Positions 55,602-64,000 of a DNA stretch of 64,000 nt are shown here, in pieces; the stretch's first letter is position 1; each line of letters opens with the position of its first letter. The stretch lies in NCBI GenBank assembly GCA_029531795.1, contig JAPEIS010000016.1:1-64000 (forward strand), in the 5' to 3' direction. The DNA comes from Sclerotinia nivalis. Lineage: Eukaryota > Ascomycota > Leotiomycetes > Helotiales > Sclerotiniaceae. Position numbers and translations under genes: made by a program. Below the pieces are notes generated by a model. The model made no database searches. It was not told the DNA's origin and was given only the letters and a program-made list of their open reading frames with translations.

Positions 55602-57952
55602 TTAATCATCCAAAGCGAATCTCCCAACAAACCTGAATGTCTTCAATCCAGCTTCGAACTCCTTAACATACGCATTTACATCCGTTGCATTACTATACAC
55701 GCCTGCTCCAGCAGAAATCCGCGCAACGGTTAACGCCGTTCTCGCACCTCCTAAAGTTCCCACAGGTTTTCCCCAGTTGTACGCATCTAACAAGATCTGA
55801 CGAGGACGGTCGGCCGGGAAGTACGTTGATTTTGAACCATTTGTGAATAGTATTTCGGCACCATCGGTTACAATGATACCATCAAATAGTGTCGCATCCG
55901 AGGCGCTGTAGGTAGCATCTACTCCACTTGTCAAGATTTCCCCCACGACTTTCACATTCACACCGGATGTCGAAAATGCGGCTACCAGATTGGACGCTTG
56001 CGTTAAACTCCCATTGTTTTTGACAGTTACCAAAACTCCAACATTAAGTGTCGCAATGGTTGGCAGTTCGTTCCCAAATATTGTAATGTAAGAAGTTTTG
56101 TTATCATTGTAGTAGGTATCATCTGCTTCTGGAACAGGTAGGTTCAAGACTGCAGCGACACGTGTGGCAAGATCGTGCGAAACGCGGTTTAGTTGAATGA
56201 GAACATTCGATTTCACCACGTTAGATGTGAGTTGCGAAGTTTCGAATCTAATAGCGTTGATGAGAAATTGTTGTTCCACTGGTATGAGAGAATTATAAAA
56301 CAATCTAGGTTGAGACCAAACGTCCGAAAAGGTTGACGACACTGCCCTTACTAGGTTCCCTGAGACCGTTCTTCCAGGGGCTGTGAAGAATCCCCTACCA
56401 ACTTTTTGGTTTGCTTGCTTTGGATTGGCATCGCTGAGAGTATTTGGAGAGTATGCAGCTGTGTTGAGTGGTATATATTGTTGTGCTGCACCATCACGGT
56501 TGTTGTTATGAACTGGTACGTGTGGGCGGTTAATAGGAAGTTGTTCGAAATTTGGTCCACCGTGGCGATTGAGCTGCGTATCTAGGTATGAAAAGATACG
56601 TCCTTGAAGAAGAGGATCATTTGTGAAATCTATACCACGAACGATGTGTCCTGGTTGAAACTATAATATTCACGATTAGTATGATATGCAACAAAATGCA
56701 GAGACATCTCTCACCATAACTTGCTCCGTTTCCGCGAAATAATTTCTCGGATTGGCATTCAACTTCATGACTCCAATTTTCTGAACTGGAACAAGTTCTT
56801 CAGGAATCATCTTCGTGGGATCCAAAAGATCGAATCCAAATTTGAAGACATCATCTTCTTCCACAACTTGAATACCTAGTTCCCATTCAGGACCATTCCC
56901 ACTTTCAATAGCATCCCATAAATCCTTTCTGTGGAAATCTGCATTTTTCCCCGCCAGCACTTGAGCTTCTTCCCAGACTAAACTTGCCTTTCCTTGTTTA
57001 CTCTTCCAATGCCATTTGATCAACTTGGAGCTACCGGAATCAGTGACTAGACGGAATGTATGAACACCAAAACCATCCATGTGACGAAATGACCTTGGGA
57101 TTCCATTTCCGGCCATGGCCCAAAAGAGCGTATGAAGTGAACTTGGTTGCTGACTGAAGAAATCCCAAGCGGAGTCGTGAGCTGTTGCGGCCTGGGGAAT
57201 CTCGTTGTCCGGGGATGGTTTGACAGCATGAATCAAATCAGGGAATAGGATTGCATCCTGAATGAAGAAAACGGGAATGTTGTTCCCTACAATGTCTAAT
57301 TTCTTGTTAGTCTTCTTCATCACTAGGATCGGAAGGGAATAGCTTACCAAAATTTCCTTCGTCAGTGTAAAACCTGGTAGCAAAACCATGGACATCGCGT
57401 GCAGTGTCAGCACTACCTCTACTTCCCGCGACCGTGGAAAACCGCACAAAAACAGGCGTTTCTTTGCCTTGTTCATTCAGAAAGCTAGCTGCGGTGATAT
57501 TGCTGTAATTTCCATAACTTGTGAAAACGCCATGGGCGCCTACATGAATGTCAATTATCTATCCGTAAGGGATGGGGTACGATGCTTACCGGCACCTCTT
57601 GCATGCACGGCACGTTCCGGCACCTATTTAACAAGTTAGAAGAACAATTATTTGAAGTGAGAAGAAGGCGTACCCGTTCATGATCGAAGTGTTGTATCTT
57701 TTGACGAAATACGAAATCCTCAAGTAGTGTTGGACCTCTCTCCCCAGCTTTCAAACTAGTGTCCTCTTGTATAGGCCCACCTGCGTCGGTGGTGAAGTGT
57801 GCATCGGTATCGTTAATTGTGAATTGATTCAAGAAACTAGAACTACTGACTTGAGCATCAATAGATTCACGCTTTTGGTGTGGCGTGTCAAATCCGTACG
57901 GGCATTGGGCCGTGACCAAGCCCACGAGGCTTAGGACTGCTGCCAAGTGCAT
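55602..57952 (-). CDS. Secreted large-subunit catalase
   Basis: Five exons: 57952-57674, 57623-57590, 57539-57348, 57295-56715 and 56660-55602, with 50-54 base introns, giving 714 residues. It degrades hydrogen peroxide using heme. Signal peptide about residues 1-16 ([16 protein letters not shown]). Catalytic His100 lies in [13 protein letters not shown], the conserved Asn in [11 protein letters not shown], and heme-ligand Tyr387 in [15 protein letters not shown]. The C-terminal 200 residues form the flavodoxin/DJ-1-like domain of large catalases. Length and secretion fit the fungal CatB group. Start taken at 57952 because upstream in-frame sequence lacks a signal peptide. Convergent with the dehydrogenase gene. 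Confidence 0.96.
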
Positions 57953-58631
57953 ATTGGCGCAATTTGCTGTACAGGTTGGTAGACTGGTTTGAGGAGAAGC
58001 TAAAGTTACCAAAATGATAAAGGGTGAGCTAGAAGGTATTCTTATACCCAGAAAAGGTTGGCACCTGTACATAAGAGATGTTGGAAATCATTGCGGTGTA
58101 GGATGAATGGGACCATCTTCTCGATGGATCAATCGAATCAGGCTTCTAGACAGCTATTAAGAACCATGGATTACACATTATCCATTGATATGGAGCCGAG
58201 ACTATAGTCTTCCCTGCACCTGTAAGTAGCTGTTGACATGCTAATAAAATTGAGCGTAACACGAATCTTTCATCCCGAGCCAATCAGGAAAGAGGATTAT
58301 GAACCATGAAGGTTTTTGAACTATATATGCTTGGAATTAACAACGAATGGTATTAGAGTTTCTACTGTGCGGCGACTTGCAGTCATAGATGTGATGCTCC
58401 ATCATACGACATCACCAATAAAAGTTAGTCGGGACGTTGATCTGTGATCAAAATAGATATCTGATCTCCACTTTTGTTCTACGGTTTCTGCGGCTTTCTT
58501 CGAGGCCATGACCCGGCAGATGAATCGAAGATCCACTGCTACCACCAAAAATAAACCTTTGGATTGTTGGATGAGCCAAGAAATTTTGCACAACCATTCC
58601 CACGTTGTGAAACATGCATGCGAGTTTTTGT
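57953..58631. promoter_or_regulatory. Catalase upstream region
   Basis: About 680 bases upstream of the catalase start. ACTATATATGCTTGG near 58320-58334 has a TATA-like core, but it is over 360 bases away. A 77-codon open stretch at 58402-58635 has no support as a gene. Confidence 0.4.
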
Positions 58632-59900
58632 TCAAAAAAACCTAGTATTCTCCAGGCCTGCTAAAGCCATCACACAAATCTTTACCCACTCAAAGCGAGA
58701 ATGATAAATCGGGGTCCGAAGAGGAGTTTTCGCCAGACCAGCGAGGTAAATAAGATAATGCCGAGGATTCCAGACGTGATAGTTTGCATAAAAGATAAAC
58801 TTCATGGGTAAATGATTCAACGACGATGGTGGGTCGTACGCATAGAAATCAAAATGTAATAGTTTCCGGTCCTCAGAAACTTGGCAAAGCCAAATAAAAA
58901 CATCAGGACAATGTTTCAGAGAATAATAATTGCGCAACTTCAATAAGCAAGTAAGACTGCAGTGTACCGGTAGTACCAATTGCTGGTGTGCACGGCAAAC
59001 CCCCCATGAAAATTTATATAAAAGTTGAAGAACGGGGTGTAGCTGCAAAAATCATCCGATTTGTGGATCTCCCCAACCCATAACCTTATCCCGACATCAA
59101 ATTTTACATGTGAAAATTTGTTGATATTTCTTGGCGTTCGTCATGAAGGTGGTTGGTAAGCAAAGGTAGTCTCGAACACGGAAGATAGACCTCGATTCCA
59201 AGCTGGCTCCACAATGGATACCGGTATTTGTATGCTCGTCTGAAAAGATTACAAACTTTTGTAAAGCCAAGAGGATGAACGACCACGAAATTCACACGAT
59301 ATACCCACCGTAATCAATCGCGTTGATGAAATCATATTGCCAGGAAGACCATGTTTAACTTGCCAAAGCACCGGTCGATGGAATGTTTCTCTAACTCGGA
59401 AGTTAAGACGGCAGCCCAAGTGCGAGGTATCTTTGATAAGAATTGGTCAACATTCATTAACATGCTGTCGACTTCAAGTCGGACCAGTCGTGTAACCGAC
59501 GTGTTGTCCCATAGTCCCTTCTCCTGTAGCCCAAAACCAGATGAGAATTTTCGACAGCATATGCAATCTATCAAGGCTTTCCATGATGATAGCGGGTCGA
59601 ATGCTTGTGGATGGTATTGCAAATTTTCGAGGAAACCTCTCACCGGTAGTCTAAGCATATCGCAGAGTTTGAGCTTTGCAATTCCCCAAGGTGGCTGAGA
59701 AAGTGGCATGACCTGACGCGGCAAAACTACATTTCACCCAACAAACTTCCCAAAAGTCATGTGCCTTTTCAGTTCGTTTGTCTCGATGAGATGAGATCGC
59801 AGTTCCCCAACGAAACAGTTGCTCAACGAACATTCATTTGGGGGTCTCGTCAAATTTCTCACAGGCAAGAAGACGTGAGCATATTCAATATCAGCAACTT
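58632..59900 (-). pseudogene. Decayed gene of unknown family
   Basis: Several minus-strand open pieces look protein-like and follow one another: about 59900-59733 (DIEYAHVFLPVRNLTRPP), 59724-59332 (PPWGIAKLKLCDMLRLPVRG and WDNTSVTRLVRLEVDSMLM), 59295-59104 (FRRAYKYRYPLWSQLG) and 59048-58632 (FYAYDPPSSLNHLPMKFIF). The first two share a frame apart from a TGA, perhaps a former Trp codon; later ones are in other frames. A possible intron GTGGGT...CTTTTCAG spans about 59300-59240. I do not recognise the family. The plus-strand 115-codon reading of 59351-59698 seems to be the mirror image. Confidence 0.35.
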
Positions 59901-60360
59901 GCAAGCTGGAACTTTGAAAGCTTGATTATCTGTTCGTCGCACGGGGAGACAAAGCCCACTTCGATTCATCATAACCTTTTGGATTGAGCGAGGGATTCAG
60001 CGAATGTACGAAATAAATAATCCTAAGAAAATGAAGATTTGGTCGATCAGAGGTAGGATATAATGAAGTGTGATAAAATATTAACTAACCAGTCTAGGCG
60101 ACACGAAAATCAATAATTCGTCGAAGTCATCAATCCTTTTCACATGCGGAGGATTCGATTTTCGGAGTATCCATTTTCCAGATGAATTGAACAATTAATG
60201 TAAGCCTTACTTTTTTTGCGGGATCCTTCGAATGATTCCCTTGGCTACATGATAGATTTGTTAACCTTGATCCTATTTCTAAAAGGTCTTTCTAGAAACC
60301 AAAGCCAAAAGCTTTCGACCGACACAACAAAAAGCTTCTTGACGCGCCACGTGTTTGAAT
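59901..60360. other. No gene seen
   Basis: A+T-rich intergenic sequence. The 76-codon open stretch at 60216-60446 runs into simple repeats and is not convincing. Confidence 0.5.
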
Positions 60361-60830
60361 ATCTTCGCTATATTCTTCGTTATATTCTTCGCTATATTCT
60401 TCGCGAAAATTCAATAGTTCTACTACCTAGAAAACCCCAGGTTTAGGTTTAAGTATGTATGTATGTATACTCTGTATATATACGGAGTTATGCTTTACCG
60501 CTTTGCCGATATGCACTAATTCCCCCAGTTCACCCAAGTCAACCCCAAGTCATCAACCCCAAGTCAACCCCAAGTCAACCCCAATCCAACCCCCACATTA
60601 CACAAATTACTCGCTGAAATGTCCATCCATTCCCCACATGAGCCTAACCACCAACCTCACTCCTGTTCCTGTCTCTAGTTCCCAACTAAAAATTATTCGC
60701 ACTTCCAAAACCAACAACTTCAAAGACCGCACAGACTGCCACTTTGCGAGTAATACAAGCCAACAAATGCACCATCGGATGCTCTAAAGGGTCTAATGAC
60801 CTAATGACCTAATGACCTAATGACATCAAA
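60361..60830. repeat. Cluster of short tandem repeats
   Basis: Four separate arrays: TTCGCTATATTC (12 bases, about 3.5 units, 60363-60403), GTAT (60452-60468), CAACCCCAAGT (10-11 bases, about five units, 60534-60590) and CTAATGACC (9 bases, about four units, 60792-60825). The region has no open frame free of these repeats. Confidence 0.85.
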
Positions 60831-61074
60831 TACCTCAATTAAGTTTATCAAAAGTACTACGGACTAATTACATTTCCTTGCATACATTTCGGCCCTTCTG
60901 TACGTGATCTATATGGACAGGTGTCGAAGTTCTATCCACAGCATCCCAAAATCGTACCACACTTCAACCTTTTTCTAGTAGGTTTCTTCAAAGATGACGT
61001 GGGTCGATCTACTACGGGACATATTTTTTGGCGGGGTTCGTGTAGGGCGGAGTGCGGAGGAGGAGTGTTCATTT

Positions 61075-61082
61075 TATATAAA
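61075..61082 (+). promoter_or_regulatory. TATA box of alpha-glucosidase gene
   Basis: TATATAAA lies 149 bases before the ATG at 61231, within a C/T-rich stretch (61094-61200) that is common downstream of fungal TATA boxes. Confidence 0.6.
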
Positions 61083-61230
61083 CTCACTTATTTGTTCTCC
61101 GGAGACTTTCATCACCTCATTCTTTCCTTATTGCTCAATTTCTCCATCATACTTTGGCTTATGGACTTTCTTCCCCTTACTTCTTATTTTTCACTTTGTT
61201 CATTACTACACTGAAGGTAGTAGAAGAACA

Positions 61231-64000
61231 ATGGGAGGCAAGCTTGGTGTCACAGTTGCTGCATTTGCGATGGCATTTTTAAATACGACTCTTGCTCAAA
61301 ACCCAACATCATCACAAGCGGATACTACCACAAGCTATCGTTCCGTTTACACACTTCCAGCTTCAATTGATGCGAGCGCACCTATCATCCCAAACATCCA
61401 CGATCCGCAGGCAATCAATCCACAAGATGTTTGTCCGGGGTATACTGCATCCAATGTGAAGCGAACCTCTTACGGATTGACGGCTTCCCTATCATTGGCT
61501 GGTGATGCTTGCAATGTTTATGGAACCGATATAGATTTCCTCAATCTGACAGTGGAGTACCAATCGAAAGATCGTCTTCATGTGGGGATTGTCCCTACCT
61601 ATGTTGGACCTTCAAACAGCTCCTGGTTTATCCTCCCAGAGTCACTTGTCGAGAAACCTTCTATTGATGCCGATGCGAACTCTACCACTCTCGATAGTGA
61701 TCTTAGCTTTCTATGGAGCAATGATCCAACATTCTCATTCTCGATATTTCGTCAATCTACAGGGGATGTTCTTTTCTCCACCGTGGGTACTAAATTGGTT
61801 TACGAGAACCAATTTATCGAGTTTGCTAGTTCTTTGCCAGAGAACTACAATCTTTATGGATTAGGGGAATCCATCCATGGGTTTCGTATGGGTAACAACT
61901 TTACACGAACTTTCTGGGCTGCCGATGTCGGTGATAACATCGATGCAAATATTTATGGCGATCATGGAATTTATCTCGATACAAGATATTATGAGGTTGA
62001 TGCGGGTACGGGAAACATGACCTATGTCGCAAATGCAACGAATGCCACTGCAGATTATGTTTCTTACACTCATGGTGTCTATCAGCGAAATGCTCATGGC
62101 CAAGAAGTTTTGATGAAACCATCAAACATCACATGGAGGACGCTTGGTGGGAGTATTGATCTGTACTTCTATGCTGGCCCAACACAAGAAAAAGTTACAA
62201 AGGCATATCAAATGAGTGCTGTTGGGCTTCCGGCTATGCAACAATATTTTACATTCGGATATCACCAATGTCGATGGGGCTACTCAAACTGGACTGAACT
62301 CGGCAAGGTCGTTGACAATTTTGCAAACTTTGGTCTTCCATTAGAGACCATTTGGTTGGATATCGATTACATGAATCAATATCGCGACTTTGAGGTTGAC
62401 GAAGGCAGATTTGGGCATTCTGAAGGAGCTAAATTCCTTTCCAAACTTCACGGAAATGGACAGCATATTGTTCCAATTGTTGACTCGGCAATTTACATTC
62501 CTAATCCCGAAAATGCAACCGATGCGTATCCACCTTTCAGTCGTGGTAATGAAACTGGCAGTTTTATGTTGAATCCTGATGGTAGTTTGTATATAGGAAG
62601 TGTATGGCCCGGTTACACGGTTTTCCCTGATTGGATTGGGTCCGTGTTGAATGGCACAGGAGCACACAAATGGTGGATAGACGAACTCACAACATGGCAT
62701 TCAAAATTTTCCTTCGATGGTATTTGGATTGACATGAGCGAAGTTTCTTCTTTCTGTGTTGGCTCATGCGGGAGCAACAATCTCACTCTCAATCCCGTTC
62801 ATCCACCATTTCTTCTACCAGGCGAACCAGGGAATGTCGATTTCAGCTACCCGGAAGGATTTAATCTCACTAATGCTACTGAAGCCGCATCTGCATCTTC
62901 TGCCTCTGCCAGTCAATCCTCAGCTTATGCTACCTCAACAGCAACAGTATCATCCTCCACAACTTATATCCGCACAACACCAACACCAGGATTCCGCGAT
63001 ATAGTTTATCCTCCATACGCCATTAACAATTTCCAAGGAGCATTAGATGTCCATGCAGTGTCACCAAATGCAACGCATCATGGTGGAACACAAGAATATG
63101 ACTACCATAATCTGTTCGGAACCCAAATTTTAAACGCCACGTACAACGCCCTCCGTAATGTCTTCCCATCTAAACGTCCATTTATCATTGGCCGTTCTAC
63201 TTTTGCAGGATCTGGTAAGTGGGCTGGCCATTGGGGAGGTGATAATTATTCTCTATGGGCCTACATGTTCTTCTCTATCCCACAAGCTCTCTCGTTTTCT
63301 TTATTCGGAATTCCCATGTTCGGAGCAGATACTTGTGGCTTCTCCGGTAATAGTGACGAAGAACTCTGCAATCGCTGGATGCAACTCTCCGCTTTCTTTC
63401 CATTTTACCGAAATCACAATACTTTGGCTGCCAATTCACAAGAACCATACGTGTGGGCATCCGTCATCGATGCCACTAAGGCGGCTACTACGATCAGATA
63501 TACACTTCTCCCATATATCTATACCACGTTCCACTTGGCACATTCCACCGGCTCAACCGTGATGAGGGCTCTTGCCTGGGAATTCCCCAATGACCCCACC
63601 CTCGCGTCTGCAGATCGACAGTTTTTACTCGGCCCAAACATTCTGGTAACCCCTGTCTTGGAACAAGGCGCTACTTCCGTCGGTGGTGTATTCCCTGGAT
63701 CTGGAAAGGGGCAGGTCTGGTACGATTGGTATAACCAGTCTGCCATTACCTCATCCCCTGGTCAAAACATCACAATTGACGCACCGCTTGGTCATATCCC
63801 AGTTTACATCCGCGGTGGTGCCATTCTCCCGATTCAGGAGCCCGCATTGACGACTCGAGAATGCAGAAAAAATCCTTGGGGATTGTTGGTTGCATCCAGC
63901 TTGGAAGGAACTGCTAGTGGTGAACTGTATCTGGACGATGGAGAATCTGTGATTCCCAATGCTACTCTTTGGGTTGATTTCTCGATGACGCAAAATTCAC
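61231..64000 (+). CDS. Secreted GH31 alpha-glucosidase, truncated by window
   Basis: Open for 923 codons from ATG 61231 to the window end, with no intron in this part. It releases glucose from alpha-glucosides such as maltose and starch fragments outside the cell. A signal peptide covers about residues 1-22 (ends TTLAQ). Catalytic nucleophile Asp501 is in FDGIWIDMSEVSSF, the GH31 signature, and the general acid Asp671 in AGHWGGDN. The second family signature spans GADTCGFSGNSDEELCNRW. There are many Asn-X-Ser/Thr sites, and a Ser/Thr/Ala-rich low-complexity insert lies around residues 550-585. Family members reach about 950-1000 residues, so only the C-terminal end is missing. Confidence 0.96.
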   Translation, partial: MGGKLGVTVAAFAMAFLNTTLAQNPTSSQADTTTSYRSVYTLPASIDASAPIIPNIHDPQAINPQDVCPGYTASNVKRTSYGLTASLSLAGDACNVYGTDIDFLNLTVEYQSKDRLHVGIVPTYVGPSNSSWFILPESLVEKPSIDADANSTTLDSDLSFLWSNDPTFSFSIFRQSTGDVLFSTVGTKLVYENQFIEFASSLPENYNLYGLGESIHGFRMGNNFTRTFWAADVGDNIDANIYGDHGIYLDTRYYEVDAGTGNMTYVANATNATADYVSYTHGVYQRNAHGQEVLMKPSNITWRTLGGSIDLYFYAGPTQEKVTKAYQMSAVGLPAMQQYFTFGYHQCRWGYSNWTELGKVVDNFANFGLPLETIWLDIDYMNQYRDFEVDEGRFGHSEGAKFLSKLHGNGQHIVPIVDSAIYIPNPENATDAYPPFSRGNETGSFMLNPDGSLYIGSVWPGYTVFPDWIGSVLNGTGAHKWWIDELTTWHSKFSFDGIWIDMSEVSSFCVGSCGSNNLTLNPVHPPFLLPGEPGNVDFSYPEGFNLTNATEAASASSASASQSSAYATSTATVSSSTTYIRTTPTPGFRDIVYPPYAINNFQGALDVHAVSPNATHHGGTQEYDYHNLFGTQILNATYNALRNVFPSKRPFIIGRSTFAGSGKWAGHWGGDNYSLWAYMFFSIPQALSFSLFGIPMFGADTCGFSGNSDEELCNRWMQLSAFFPFYRNHNTLAANSQEPYVWASVIDATKAATTIRYTLLPYIYTTFHLAHSTGSTVMRALAWEFPNDPTLASADRQFLLGPNILVTPVLEQGATSVGGVFPGSGKGQVWYDWYNQSAITSSPGQNITIDAPLGHIPVYIRGGAILPIQEPALTTRECRKNPWGLLVASSLEGTASGELYLDDGESVIPNATLWVDFSMTQNS

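Noticed and set aside
61861..62125. Minus-strand frames of 74-80 codons
   Set aside because: Antisense to the alpha-glucosidase coding sequence, which has clear catalytic motifs.
1..64000. CRISPR array or bacterial-type operons
   Set aside because: The tandem repeats seen have no unique spacers of constant length, and gene structure with introns is eukaryotic.

Overview
This window looks like one chromosome end of a filamentous ascomycete. It begins with about twelve CCCTAA telomere units, runs through roughly 44 kb of A+T-rich, transposon-filled subtelomere, and then changes sharply at about 44.9 kb to gene-bearing chromosome. The host genes have short 45-60 bp introns with GT(A/G)AG(T) donors and CTNA branch sites. 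The protein families (telomere-linked helicase, Tad1-like LINEs, secreted large-subunit catalase, GH31 alpha-glucosidase) and RIP-like C-to-T mutation in repeats fit Pezizomycotina. A Leotiomycete of the Sclerotiniaceae type is my best guess, but that is inference.

Layout. 1-75 telomere. 76-4306 (minus strand): a broken telomere-linked RecQ-like helicase whose 3' end runs into the telomere repeat. 4316-5690: minisatellite, hairpin repeats and a subtelomeric repeat that recurs at 42.4-42.9 kb. 5.7-13.6 kb: decayed LINE pieces of one lineage plus a 213-bp solo LTR. 13.8-15.36 kb: the 3' half of a Ty3/gypsy pol. 15.36-33.45 kb: one Tad1-like LINE (copy B, minus strand) split by two Copia elements. 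One is a decayed Copia (19429-25687, itself hit by two solo LTRs). The other is an intact young Copia (26036-31807) with a 1396-codon open polyprotein, almost identical LTRs, a half-tRNA-type primer site and a 5-bp target duplication. 33.45-35.6 kb: a long broken ORF with an AT-hook-like motif. 35.65-41.6 kb: a second copy (A) of the same LINE, uninterrupted by insertions but full of nonsense codons. 42.2-44.9 kb: LINE tail, repeats, a 19-bp minisatellite and two small elements with TGTCACGG ends.

Comparing LINE copies A and B base by base shows that most stops arose by TGG-to-TAG/TGA or CAA-to-TAA changes, that is CpA-to-TpA on one strand, the RIP signature. The young Copia and the solo LTRs largely escaped this.

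Host genes from 44.9 kb: a small two-exon gene and a coiled-coil gene (divergent pair), an NAD(P)-binding SDR-like protein, an AGC kinase of the S6K/Psk1 type, a four-exon metallo-beta-lactamase hydrolase, a four-exon zinc alcohol dehydrogenase, a five-exon secreted catalase, a decayed gene region, and a secreted GH31 alpha-glucosidase cut by the window end. I worked out intron phases by hand for each spliced model and all are frame-consistent. I see no tRNA or rRNA gene and no CRISPR array. I did not find an unmistakably new system. The most unusual items are the helicase frame reading into telomere repeat and the small TGTCACGG-ended elements with pol III-box-like motifs.
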